The notes: a model not told the origin generated them from the sequence alone. Counted from the stretch's first letter, positions 44,215 to 52,843 are shown. The stretch: 64,000 nucleotides of DNA from Shimia sp040370365 (GCF_040370365.1 NZ_BAABWQ010000001.1:868001-932000); one strand, 5' to 3'. A program made the numbers and translations.

Positions 44215-44409
44215 CCTGAGTGACGGAACCTGCTGATTGGGGCTCTAGCGAACATTTAGTACGTCGTAGATGAAATTCCACTTTCGGCCGGTCACAGCTA
44301 AGCGAAACCATATCAGCCAATTAGAAGTGCCCGTTCATTCACATGCTGTAACACCGACGGTCACGCCAAACATTCTAGGCACGTGAACAGAAGTTCATCG
44401 AATCGGCTC

Positions 44410-45135
44410 CTAAACATCCTGTAAAAAGCGGATCACGGCTTCTTCATTTGTCGAAACGCCCAGTTTCAAGCGCGCGTTTTTGATGTAAAGACGGATGCTC
44501 GCCTCGCTGAGCGACAATGTTTGCGCGATTGCCTTAGGTCGTTGACCCGCTGCGATTAGCTCAAACACTTGATGTTCGCGAACGCTGAGGCGGCGACGGG
44601 CCTTGACCTGATCGCTGGCCAGTCGACAGTTTTCGAATTTACGATGAGCAATCAAACAAAAGGTCTGCAACTGATCTGCCAAGGGCATGATACTACGTTC
44701 AAAGTCGTGGCGCTTTGCAGTATTGCCGATAGCGAACCCACCAAAGCGACCAGAGCCCTTAAGGCAACAGGGTATACCAAGGCCCGCATGCCAACCAAAA
44801 CCGGAGACCGTAGCAATATAGTCGCGCGTCCGATCATCGACATACTGTTCGTGGATATCCAAGAACTCCATACCCAGTTTCGTGACCTCAAACGTAGCAC
44901 AGCAATGGGCGACGAAGGGCTCCTCAAAAGAGGCGTCCGCGACACATGGCTTTGGCCATGCGTCAGGCAGATTGGACAAGACAAACCAGTCGGGAACCAC
45001 GCCATCGTCGCGCACCACGTACATGACATGATCAATGCCATGTGCACCCATCGCCTGAACCACAACATCCCACGACGATACCAAGCTTTTTTGAAGTTCG
45101 AGCCTGTAGGCGGCCTCTAGAAATACGCTATTCAT
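44410..45135 (-). CDS. LuxR family transcriptional regulator (solo type)
   Basis: A 241-residue protein. Residues 1-165 form an autoinducer-binding-like domain (HVMYVVRDDGVVPDWFVLSN, FGWHAGLGIPCCLKGSGRFG) and residues 175-235 the LuxR helix-turn-helix (LSVREHQVFELIAAGQRPKA, then IRLYIKNARLKLGVSTNEEA). No luxI-like synthase is nearby, and the usual ligand-pocket DP pair is not evident, so it may sense another signal. It is divergent from the VWA operon, with palindromes in the 86-base gap. Confidence 0.88.
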   Translation of the reverse strand: MNSVFLEAAYRLELQKSLVSSWDVVVQAMGAHGIDHVMYVVRDDGVVPDWFVLSNLPDAWPKPCVADASFEEPFVAHCCATFEVTKLGMEFLDIHEQYVDDRTRDYIATVSGFGWHAGLGIPCCLKGSGRFGGFAIGNTAKRHDFERSIMPLADQLQTFCLIAHRKFENCRLASDQVKARRRLSVREHQVFELIAAGQRPKAIAQTLSLSEASIRLYIKNARLKLGVSTNEEAVIRFLQDV

Positions 45136-45140
45136 TTAAG

Positions 45141-45166
45141 ATTGATATATCAATTTTGGCAAATTG
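45141..45166. promoter_or_regulatory. Overlapping palindromes between luxR and the VWA operon
   Basis: ATTGATATATCAAT at 45141-45154 is a perfect 14-bp palindrome. It overlaps CAATTT-N4-AAATTG at 45151-45166. They fall 6 to 31 bases from the luxR start and 55 to 80 bases before the VWA gene. They are candidate binding sites for the LuxR protein controlling both directions. Confidence 0.55.
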
Positions 45167-45221
45167 AAAACGGTTCTCAATCTCTGATGGTGAAAGAGAT
45201 TTTAACAAGAGAAACCGCGAC

Positions 45222-47612
45222 ATGAGATTTAGAGCCTATTCGTTGCGCCGATATACATATTTCATGATGGCGACCCTGTCCGTCGGTCTCGCTTATGCGA
45301 ACATGGCGCAGGCCCAGCCCCAACAGGAGAGAGATTTCATGGTCGTTTTTGACGGCTCTGGTTCCATGTGGGGACAGATCGACGGCACAGCCAAAGTCGA
45401 GATCGCGCGGGACGTTTTTGCGGGCTTGTCCGAAGAGTGGCAAGCCAATGGACAGGCCGTTGGATTGATCGCTTATGGTCACCGCCGCAAAGGCGATTGC
45501 ACCGATATTGAGGTCTTGGCGCTCCCTTCTGTCGAGGTCTCCGCGTCTTTGGCTCAGATTGTCGGGACGATCACTCCACGTGGTAAAACCCCCTTATCAC
45601 AGGCGGTACGCATCGCGGCCCAAGAGATGGGCTACACCGAGAACGCAGCGACTGTGGTGCTGTTGTCCGATGGAATCGAGACCTGTGATCTAGACCCATG
45701 TGCCGTAGGGGCTGAGCTCGACCGCCTCGGGCTCGACTTTACGGCGCATGTTATCGGGTTCGATATCCGCGAAGAGACCGACAAGGCGCAATTGCAGTGT
45801 TTGGCGAACACGACGGGCGGCACCTATGTGGACGCGCGTGATGCCGCCACGCTCACCAGCGCCCTGACCGAAGTGACCGGCGGAAAAGAGCACGCCGCAT
45901 CGAACGATCGGGATGCCGCCACAACAAAAGCGCACATCACGATTGCGGTTGCCGAAGGAACCGCGCGTCCCGCGACGGTCACCGTGTCCGCTGTGAATGC
46001 AGCGAGCGGGAAGACGCAGGATTTGGGCAGTCTGGAGGGGGCGGATCAGGTCATTGCTGGACTTGTCTTCGATCTACCTCAGGGCGACTGGATCTTTGCA
46101 GCCGCAGGCGACGGGGGCGCCGGTGAGATCGCGATCAGCCTTACGGATGCTGAGCACGAGGTTTCCATTCCCTTTGCAGCCAGCGATGCAGCCTTCGAGC
46201 TCATCGGCGCGGGTAGGTTTGCTGTCGATGGTACGATCGCGTTCCAACTGCGCAGTCTCGAACCTTTGCAACAAAATGCGACCTATAGCGTTCTGCTGCT
46301 GCCAAAGGGCGCTACGGCCTTTGAAGAGAATATTACGTTCACCTATCGCTTTGGCACCGACCCAGAAACAACAGAACATGCATTCTATCCGTGGGAGTTT
46401 GACCTGCCAGCTGGGGATTATGAGGTCGCGGTCATGGGCGACAGCTATGATCTTGGCGACCATTTGGGCCGGTTCCCTGTGCAGTTGGCCGAGACGCTTG
46501 AGGAGACCGCACCACAGGCCAGCGCCTCGTCAACCGACGACACGCCCCCCCCGCCCAGTTTCGCTTTTTCTCAGATCGCAGACCCTCTTAGCGCAGGCGT
46601 GCCACATGCGTTTGTGATCGAAGGGCCTGTTCAGACAGGGGATCAGGTGATGTTTATCGGCCTTGATGGGCAAGATACGCAGATCACCCCTGTGCCAGAC
46701 ACCGGTTTGGTTTCAGTGCCACCCCAGATCGCCGAGGGCACATTCCGTATTCAACTGGTGCGAGAAGACGGATCAGAGTTTCACCTTGGTGTGATCGACA
46801 TTTTACCAGCTCAGGCGCAGGATATGGGCGATCATGCTGCGGGTGGGGAGCCTGCTGATACGATGTTCGGTACGGATGACCGCGCCTCTGAGGTAGCCCA
46901 GCAAGAGCTCAGCTTTGAGCCGTGGAAGACCTGTGATGCACAGACGCCTTGCCGTGTCGCAGATCGGCGTGTTGGGCTTGAATGGATGATGCCCGTCGGA
47001 TGGACCAGTGATGAGCCGTTTTACTATACGACCGCCAGCGGCGCGCAGGCCGATCACCCAACGATGCATCTGGCACGCAACACAGCAGGCGCATTCACCG
47101 TCGCCCTCAATCCGCGGCAATGGGATGCTCAGCTTGGCCCATGTGAAGAGGTCGCATCAGGTCTGTTATGTCGCACGACCTCAGACGTGCTGCGCGATCA
47201 AACGGACTACGAGATGATCCGCAACAGCCTGAACGGTGACTTTCCCAAACCCGACGGCTGGTTGCCCATCGGGCGCACTTGGACCATCGAAGACCGGACA
47301 TTGGGCGTCCGCGTCGGCTTGCTGAAATTGGACGAGCCGCAAAAACGGGCCGAGACCGTGATCGCCTCCGTTCGGTTGGACAACCCCGACCAATTTGGGT
47401 TGAGCGACAAAGGCATCGTGCAGACGGAATTGGGTCTGATTTGGGACAAAGACCTGATCGTGAATGCCATTGATGGTGAAATTCGCTTTGAGGACGGCGC
47501 TTTGTTTGTGCTTCTGGCCCGTCCTGGTGGGTGGGACGGCACGCAAGATGTCTGGGTCGGTCAAATTGTAAACCAAGCCAACCATCGCGCCGTTCTTGTG
47601 GACTTGTATTGA
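45222..47612 (+). CDS. Exported von Willebrand factor A domain protein
   Basis: A 796-residue protein with a signal peptide cut near residue 31 (MAQA/QPQQ). The VWA domain spans about 37-220. Its MIDAS is DGSGSM (D44, S46, S48), with threonine in TPRGKTPLSQAV and aspartate in VVLLSDGIETCDLDPCA. YGHRRKGDCTDIEVLALPS and TAHVIGFDI mark a widespread but uncharacterised exported VWA subfamily. The 570-residue remainder has repeated beta-rich segments with DLPxGDW/DLPAGDY blocks and a proline-rich linker near residue 440. It should bind a protein ligand through Mg2+ in the periplasm or outside. First gene of a three-gene operon. Confidence 0.85.
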   Translation: MRFRAYSLRRYTYFMMATLSVGLAYANMAQAQPQQERDFMVVFDGSGSMWGQIDGTAKVEIARDVFAGLSEEWQANGQAVGLIAYGHRRKGDCTDIEVLALPSVEVSASLAQIVGTITPRGKTPLSQAVRIAAQEMGYTENAATVVLLSDGIETCDLDPCAVGAELDRLGLDFTAHVIGFDIREETDKAQLQCLANTTGGTYVDARDAATLTSALTEVTGGKEHAASNDRDAATTKAHITIAVAEGTARPATVTVSAVNAASGKTQDLGSLEGADQVIAGLVFDLPQGDWIFAAAGDGGAGEIAISLTDAEHEVSIPFAASDAAFELIGAGRFAVDGTIAFQLRSLEPLQQNATYSVLLLPKGATAFEENITFTYRFGTDPETTEHAFYPWEFDLPAGDYEVAVMGDSYDLGDHLGRFPVQLAETLEETAPQASASSTDDTPPPPSFAFSQIADPLSAGVPHAFVIEGPVQTGDQVMFIGLDGQDTQITPVPDTGLVSVPPQIAEGTFRIQLVREDGSEFHLGVIDILPAQAQDMGDHAAGGEPADTMFGTDDRASEVAQQELSFEPWKTCDAQTPCRVADRRVGLEWMMPVGWTSDEPFYYTTASGAQADHPTMHLARNTAGAFTVALNPRQWDAQLGPCEEVASGLLCRTTSDVLRDQTDYEMIRNSLNGDFPKPDGWLPIGRTWTIEDRTLGVRVGLLKLDEPQKRAETVIASVRLDNPDQFGLSDKGIVQTELGLIWDKDLIVNAIDGEIRFEDGALFVLLARPGGWDGTQDVWVGQIVNQANHRAVLVDLY

Positions 47613-47623
47613 GGGCAAAGTTT

Positions 47624-48523
47624 ATGAAAAACATCATATTTATCGCAGTATTGGCTGCGGTTTACCCTATGGCAGCACCCGCTCAGGGCGTCCCGCTATA
47701 TATAGAAATCGACGGGCAGCTGGATTTCTCGGGCGACTATCTGAGCGACTCTGAAGTGACAATACTGTTGGGTGGAGAGCGCGCCGCTGATACCTTCGGC
47801 CCGCCTGAGTTCATCGCCAAAGATGTCCGGTCTGGAACGGCCGTGCCGGTTTGGGCGTCGATGCGGGATTACGAGTTTGTCCATGGTGGCGACGGCGTTC
47901 TCGAAAATCGGCACGATGATCTGACCTTTGACGAAAGCGATGCGCAAGCGCCTCAAGAGGACTTGGTGTTCGATGACAGCGACACGGACGACCTGCGCGA
48001 AGACCTCGATTTTACGGAACGCGGCGCGGATGACAGCGGCGATGACATGACCTTCACCGAAACTGATGCGCTCTCGGTGCCTGATATTTTTGACGGCACA
48101 CAGCCGGATTTCCTTCAGCCCGCTCATGGCGTTTGGAGCATTGCTTTGACGCGCTCTGACGCCAGCGGTTGCCCGCCCGGCATTTCGGAATTGGCGACAG
48201 CACAGCTGGGAAAGACAGGCGCCAAAGATATTATTTTCAGTGAACCAGGATGGGTGCCCGCCGATCTCAATCCAGACTACGGGCGCTATTCTTGGACGAC
48301 GGTTGGGACCAATGGCTTTCAGTCAGAACCTTACACCACTGGCCCACAGGCCGCAGGGTCGGGCGTTTCCTTGGTTGTCACTTTAGCGCTTAACGCAAAA
48401 TCCGAAACGCAAATTGATGTCTGGGCGCAAATTCAAATGAACTTGGCACCAGCTTTCGCTGCGATGGTGCGCGGCTCAACAACCTGTCTGGCGACCATGA
48501 CGGGCAGCTACACCAAGACCTGA
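47624..48523 (+). CDS. Exported protein with four 14-residue acidic repeats
   Basis: A 299-residue protein with a signal peptide (MKNIIFIAVLAAVYPMAAPA). It starts 11 bases after the VWA stop, with GAGGGCAAAG upstream. Residues 98-153 are four exact-length 14-residue units: DDLTFDESDAQAPQ, EDLVFDDSDTDDLR, EDLDFTERGADDSG, DDMTFTETDALSVP. They share the core (D/E)D(L/M)xF and are strongly acidic, suggesting Ca2+ or Mg2+ binding or a charged linker. The C-terminal 140 residues are beta-rich (VWSIALTRSDASGCPPG, VSLVVTLALNAKSETQIDVW). No known family is recognised. Confidence 0.75.
   Translation: MKNIIFIAVLAAVYPMAAPAQGVPLYIEIDGQLDFSGDYLSDSEVTILLGGERAADTFGPPEFIAKDVRSGTAVPVWASMRDYEFVHGGDGVLENRHDDLTFDESDAQAPQEDLVFDDSDTDDLREDLDFTERGADDSGDDMTFTETDALSVPDIFDGTQPDFLQPAHGVWSIALTRSDASGCPPGISELATAQLGKTGAKDIIFSEPGWVPADLNPDYGRYSWTTVGTNGFQSEPYTTGPQAAGSGVSLVVTLALNAKSETQIDVWAQIQMNLAPAFAAMVRGSTTCLATMTGSYTKT
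47915..48082 (+). repeat. Four in-frame 42-bp coding repeats
   Basis: Four tandem units of exactly 42 bases encode the 14-residue acidic repeats. Conservation is at the protein level (core (D/E)D(L/M)xF), and the DNA units have diverged, so this is an old expansion under selection rather than a recent slippage tract. Confidence 0.75.
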
Positions 48524-48534
48524 AAGGACCTACC

Positions 48535-49098
48535 ATGTTTCGCACTGTTTTGATGGCCGCTGGCCTGCTTGCCTCTTGCGCGCTTCCCGCTGTGGCCTGT
48601 GGGCCAAGCGCCGATGAACTTAAACTTTCGCTCATTGGAGACTGGCAGGTGTCTAACGGGTTTGGGACCTTGTCGATGAACGGGCATATCATGCCGCTTC
48701 CGTCCGGCAACAGCACCACGGCCAAGATTGTCCCCACGGAACTTGGCATAGCCATCACAGGCGGTGCAGCACCGGGGACGTATGAGGCGCAGTTTATTGA
48801 GGATGCGCGTTTTGTTATGGATGCCCCTAGCCGCACCATTCTCGAGCAAGGCGCAGCGTGGTTCGGCGAAGCGCCTGAGATTCTCACCGATGAAGAACTT
48901 ACGATCGTTGCAGGATGCCGCGAAGGTCAAATGCTGCCGCAAATCCACGTGTCCGGCACCTTTAAGGACCCAGAAGGGCCAGTCAAATTCGACGTTTACC
49001 TCTTTGTGCTGAGTGAAACGAACATGTACGGGATCATGTCTGGTGATCTTTTATCGATGGGCGGCACCGCGAAACGCGTGACCAGATGGTCGCGCTAG
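48535..49098 (+). CDS. Small exported protein of unknown function
   Basis: A 187-residue protein with a signal peptide (MFRTVLMAAGLLASCALPAV, with cysteines at 15 and 22 that could also make a lipobox-like SCALPAVAC). The mature part begins SADELKLSLIGDWQVSNGFG and continues as about 8 beta strands (ITGGAAPGTYEAQFIEDARF, VSGTFKDPEGPVKFDVYLF), like a lipocalin-type barrel. It lies 11 bases after the repeat-protein gene, so it is the third member of the VWA operon. A terminator follows. I do not recognise the family. Confidence 0.75.
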   Translation: MFRTVLMAAGLLASCALPAVACGPSADELKLSLIGDWQVSNGFGTLSMNGHIMPLPSGNSTTAKIVPTELGIAITGGAAPGTYEAQFIEDARFVMDAPSRTILEQGAAWFGEAPEILTDEELTIVAGCREGQMLPQIHVSGTFKDPEGPVKFDVYLFVLSETNMYGIMSGDLLSMGGTAKRVTRWSR

Positions 49099-49099
49099 G

Positions 49100-49134
49100 G
49101 GCGCATCTCGTTTTTTTCTTGAGCAGCGCCTTTT
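49100..49134 (+). terminator. Terminator of the VWA operon
   Basis: GGCGC-AT-CTC and GAG-CA-GCGCC pair around an 11-base T-rich loop and are followed by TTTTCTG. It starts one base after the stop of the third gene. Stem strength is moderate. Confidence 0.6.
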
Positions 49135-49320
49135 CTGTTATTGTCGCAAGTCAATCTATTGCTCCGCGCTTACATGCAAATCAGAGTTGCGGCACCCTAG
49201 CTAGGGTGGTCAACATCTGATGCGCGCATGAATGCTTTCGTCGTCGTCAAAATACCGCGTCGCACTCGCGGCGAACTTCTGCTTTCTGCGTATTAGGCCA
49301 TCCTCGGCCTCGGCCCTCGC

Positions 49321-49678
49321 CCCTTCTCAGGAACAGTCTCCTCGACACACTCATCCCAGACATTATCCACTAGGTTCTTGCCTTAGGGTGATCTGACCAA
49401 CGATGCACATCCAATGGCCTTGAATGTTAAGGATTCTCTATCTGAACCATGCTCGGCGCTCTAGTTTTCTGGGACTTGTACTCAGAGGCCTAGCAACTCG
49501 GGATCCCACGACTTGAGCTCCCTACTGAGGTCTCCCTATCCCTCTAAATACGCGACCTATCGATTATTCTTACCTATTGTGGAGGGTGGATAGCTCGAGG
49601 CGAGATTCTTCCCGAAGTGGGGCATAAACGGGGGCATTTCTTAGACCCAGGCTGGATCCAGCTGCTTGCTCGGATCGA
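49321..49678 (-). repeat. Copy B of the diverged inverted duplication, with pseudogene
   Basis: On the minus strand this 358-base segment parallels 37805-38168. It carries the counterpart of the gene at 38038: from ATG at 49450 it reads VQIENP, then a TAA where copy A has tryptophan, then HSRPLDVHRWSDHPK, then a one-base deletion that shifts the frame. Copy B is thus a pseudogene. No tRNA 3' end is visible beside it. Similarity ends abruptly at the shared GAGAAGGG. Confidence 0.8.
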
Positions 49679-50192
49679 CCAACGAGACGTGCCTGGGGCG
49701 GTGGAAACACTGGCCACACATATTGATAACCATATGAATTTGTGTATTTTTATGAGATGCCGCGAACTCGTCAGCGCCAGTCAGTCCGTAAATTCCCAAA
49801 CAAGCCAACAGATACATTGGCTTTTTCTGGCGCCCTACACTACGCGGAAAACATTGTTACGAACGCGCTGCGCCAACCTTCGAGGGCTTCAGAGTGTTTT
49901 GCAGCTTCAGAATCGAAGCGCATTTTTCCTGCCGATCACCCACGTTATTGGGAGCGGTGAGCGTGCAAATAAACCGGTGAAGCGCAAGTGGGATTCGATT
50001 TTATTCATCCGGCGACTAGCGTCCCCTACCCGCGCCATTGCTACCATCAAGGCATGAATTTCATCGGCTTCAGGATCAAATTGAACGGATTTGAGCGAAC
50101 GCAAGCTTGGGAAATACCCTTCCTCCCCAGTCACTTCGCTCAACTTTGTTCCTCGGCCACTTGTCGCACAGCTGCATGCCAAAAAAATTCTG
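49679..50192. other. Gene-poor stretch after copy B
   Basis: About 510 bases with short frames on both strands (for example 49907-50182 minus) that lack ribosome binding sites and family features. Together with copy B and 49135-49320 it forms a 1-kb stretch without an intact gene between the VWA operon and uxaA. Confidence 0.5.
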
Positions 50193-51746
50193 TCACATCA
50201 CCGCTCCGATTTGCCAGGGAACAAACTCAACACCCCCAAAGCCAAGGTCTTCGCTTTTGGTTTTTTCGCCTGAGGCAATTCGAATGAGCGTCTCAAAAAG
50301 CTCTTCGCCCTTGGCCTCAATGCTGACCCCTTCAGTTACGATGTCGCCGCAGTTCAAATCCATGTCGTCAGCCATCCGATCATACATTTCTGAGTTCGTC
50401 GCAAGCTTAATGCATGGTGTCGGCTGATAGCCCGAGACCGAACCGCGCCCGGTGGTGAAAACGATCAGGTTGGCACCGGATGCGATCTGCCCAGTCACAG
50501 AACACGGGTCAAAACCCGGGCTGTCCATAAAGACAAACCCGTGTTTTTCTATTTTTTCTCCGAATTTGTACACATCTCGCAAAGGTGCCGTACCGCCTTT
50601 GGCCACAGCACCCAGCGACTTTTCAAGAATGGTCGTCAGTCCCCCTCGTTTATTTCCGGGGCTCGGGTTGTTGTCCATTTCACCGCCGTTACGCGATGTA
50701 TAGTCTTCCCACCACCGAACCCGTTCGATCAACTTCTCACCTACTTCGACACTTTCAGCCCGGCGTGTCAGGAGATGCTCCGCGCCATATATTTCGGAGG
50801 TCTCGGAAAGGATCGTTGTTCCGCCATGACGCACCAACAGATCAGAAGCAAAACCAAGCGCAGGATTGGCCGTGATTCCAGAATATCCGTCCGATCCACC
50901 ACATTGCATACCCACCGTAATTTCACTGATGGGAGCGGGACTGCGCGCGGCCTGATTGGCGTGTTCAGCAATGCCGCGCAACTCTTGCAGGCCTCGCTCA
51001 ATCGTTCGTCGGGTCCCACCCTCATTTTGGATTGTCATATAGCGCAAGGTACCATCTGCCCGAATTGGACGCCCACCTACAAGATCTGCCACCTGCATGA
51101 CTTCGCAACCAAGACCGATCAGTAGAATGCCACCAAAGTTCGGATGCTGTGCATAGCCCGACAACGTCCTGAAGAGCGTCGCATAGCCTTCATCCTTACC
51201 AGACATCCCACATCCGGTGCCGTGCACAATAGGCACAATACCATCGACGTTCGGAAAACCGTTGAGCAGGCCATCTTTCTCAGCGGCTTCTGCGATAAAG
51301 CGCGCCACCGAGCCCGAACAATTTACCGTGGTCAAAATCCCAATGTAGTTACGAGTTCCGACTCTTCCGTCGGCACGGACGTACCCCTGGAAAAGCTTTC
51401 TCGACGCGATTTCCTCCAACGGCGTATTGGAACACGCGTGCGCATAGTCCTGATGGTGATTGCCCATTCCTAGATTATGAACATGCACATGATCTCCCGG
51501 TAAAATGTCAGACTTCGCCTCTCCAATAATCTGGCCGTATCGGATCACATGTTGCCCGGTAGCGATCGGGGATGTGGCGATTTTCTGACCTCGTGTAACT
51601 GATTGCCGCAACGGTTCCGACAGACCGTCCACAAGGTCGCCGGCTTTAAGAGCCTGTAACGCAATGACTACGTTATCGGCCGGGCTCAGCTTCACAGCTT
51701 GGCGAAGAGCGAATTTCTGGGAGGATTTGTTGGTGTCTGTGGTCAT
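50193..51746 (-). CDS. uxaA: UxaA family altronate/galactarate-type dehydratase
   Basis: A 517-residue full-length UxaA-type dehydratase. An N-terminal SAF domain (about 10-95, GDHVHVHNLGMGNHHQDYA) is followed by the catalytic part: GYVRADGRVGTRNYIGILTT, VNCSGSVA, HGTGCGMS, GLGCEVMQV, QCGGSDGYSGITANPALGFA and the C-terminal FTTGRGSVSGYQPTPCIKLA. The cysteines in NCSG, GTGCG and QCGGSD are the likely metal or iron-sulfur ligands. It dehydrates D-altronate or a related sugar acid. ATG at 51746 was preferred because an earlier start would reach the divergent regulator. No partner uxaB or uxaC is present. Confidence 0.92.
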   Translation of the reverse strand: MTTDTNKSSQKFALRQAVKLSPADNVVIALQALKAGDLVDGLSEPLRQSVTRGQKIATSPIATGQHVIRYGQIIGEAKSDILPGDHVHVHNLGMGNHHQDYAHACSNTPLEEIASRKLFQGYVRADGRVGTRNYIGILTTVNCSGSVARFIAEAAEKDGLLNGFPNVDGIVPIVHGTGCGMSGKDEGYATLFRTLSGYAQHPNFGGILLIGLGCEVMQVADLVGGRPIRADGTLRYMTIQNEGGTRRTIERGLQELRGIAEHANQAARSPAPISEITVGMQCGGSDGYSGITANPALGFASDLLVRHGGTTILSETSEIYGAEHLLTRRAESVEVGEKLIERVRWWEDYTSRNGGEMDNNPSPGNKRGGLTTILEKSLGAVAKGGTAPLRDVYKFGEKIEKHGFVFMDSPGFDPCSVTGQIASGANLIVFTTGRGSVSGYQPTPCIKLATNSEMYDRMADDMDLNCGDIVTEGVSIEAKGEELFETLIRIASGEKTKSEDLGFGGVEFVPWQIGAVM

Positions 51747-51798
51747 GTCTTTTCCATCTGCTTGTTCTTTCGCTAGAGCCCACGACATCACTTGTCAA

Positions 51799-51810
51799 CT
51801 AACATGTTAG
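51799..51810. promoter_or_regulatory. Palindrome at the start of the sugar-acid regulator gene
   Basis: CTAACATGTTAG is a perfect 12-bp palindrome in the uxaA-gntR divergent region, 18 bases upstream of the preferred regulator start. Its central ATG could be mistaken for a start codon. It is the likely operator of the GntR protein, controlling both directions. Confidence 0.6.
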
Positions 51811-51827
51811 AATGTTATTGTGCATCC

Positions 51828-52565
51828 ATGAACTATGCAGATGAAATCGACGCCAGTTTATTGAGCGATATAAGGACCATCAAAGGTTCGCTCGGTCAGC
51901 GGGTTCATGAGGCAATCAAGACAGCAATTTTGACGTTGGATTTTCCGCCAGGCGCAAATTTGCGAAAGGCTCCGATCTGCGAGCGGCTTGGCGTCTCACG
52001 TGCGCCCGTGTCGGACGCGATCGCGCGTCTCGCCTCAGAAGGGTTGGTGGACGTCATTCCGCAATCCGGCACGCGGGTTTCTTACTTTTCGATGAGCGAA
52101 ATTCGCGAAGGCGCATTCTTACGCGAAGCCTTGGAACTTTCGACAGCCTCCAAGGTGGCGCACGATCTAACAGAAGAACAGCGTCAGAAGTTGAGACGCA
52201 ATCTGCGAATGCAGGAATTTTTGATACAAGACGGAGATAATGTAGGCTTCTACAAAGCTGACGAGGAGTTTCATGGCTTACTGATGGAATTCACTGGGTA
52301 TGTCCGCTTGCTGAATTTTGCCCATTCCGTGTCGCTACAAGTTAATCGCGCACGGATTCTGCTTTTACCAACACCCGGTCGCGTTGCAGAAACACTTGAA
52401 GAACACCGGGCAATCTACGAGGCGATTTGTGAACGCGACGGTCCAGCGGCACAGGCAGCCATGCAACGCCATCTAGGACAGTTAATGCCACGCATCGAAG
52501 AGCTGGCTCTTGAACGCCCGCATCTTTTCAACAATCCCATGGCGACGACTAAGCAAGTGGGATGA
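51828..52565 (+). CDS. GntR family transcriptional regulator (FadR/FCD type)
   Basis: A roughly 245-residue regulator. The winged helix lies at about 20-95 (RVHEAIKTAILTLDFPPGAN, then LGVSRAPVSDAIARLASEGL and DVIPQSGTRVSYFS). The FCD domain includes the EFHGLLMEFTGYVRLL metal-site block and EEHRAIYEAICERDGPAAQA. The start is uncertain: ATG 51828 is preferred because the ATG at 51804 lies inside a palindrome. It is divergent from uxaA, so it likely senses a sugar acid. Its stop overlaps the start of an aldo/keto reductase pseudogene (ATGA). Confidence 0.9.
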   Translation: MNYADEIDASLLSDIRTIKGSLGQRVHEAIKTAILTLDFPPGANLRKAPICERLGVSRAPVSDAIARLASEGLVDVIPQSGTRVSYFSMSEIREGAFLREALELSTASKVAHDLTEEQRQKLRRNLRMQEFLIQDGDNVGFYKADEEFHGLLMEFTGYVRLLNFAHSVSLQVNRARILLLPTPGRVAETLEEHRAIYEAICERDGPAAQAAMQRHLGQLMPRIEELALERPHLFNNPMATTKQVG

Positions 52566-52843
52566 ATGCTTCCGAAAATGATACCGCTGAACTGTCCAAC
52601 AGCTCGGCTAGTATAGTGCCCCCTATAGGCTTTGGCTAAGCACCTCCAGTAAACCTGTATAGAAACGTCAACGAAGAGGATTCATCAAATGCCCTCACAA
52701 AAGCCTATGATGCCGGCATCCAATGCTTTGACGCTTCGGCTGAATTTGGTTTGGGGGTCTCCAAAACTTGGTTTGGCAGCTCCGACATCCAGCTTTCGAC
52801 TAAAATGGGCCGCCTTCTAAACAATCGACTGCGAGCCACATGA
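52562..52843 (+). pseudogene. Decayed aldo/keto reductase (D-threo-aldose 1-dehydrogenase type)
   Basis: A frame opened by an ATG overlapping the gntR stop reads to VPPIGFG, meets a TAA, and continues in the same frame with NLYRNVNEED, AYDAGIQCFDASAEFGLGVS and DIQLSTKMGRLL before a TGA at 52843. These match in order the N-terminal blocks of the D-threo-aldose/L-fucose dehydrogenase subfamily. A short deletion precedes SSDIQLSTK and the C-terminal two thirds are absent. It was once coupled to the regulator and belonged to the sugar locus. Confidence 0.82.

Noticed and set aside
37729..49680. Integrase and attachment-site duplication of the tRNA-Gln 3' end
   Set aside because: No integrase gene and no second copy of the tRNA T-arm was found near copy B, so a complete integrative element cannot be claimed.
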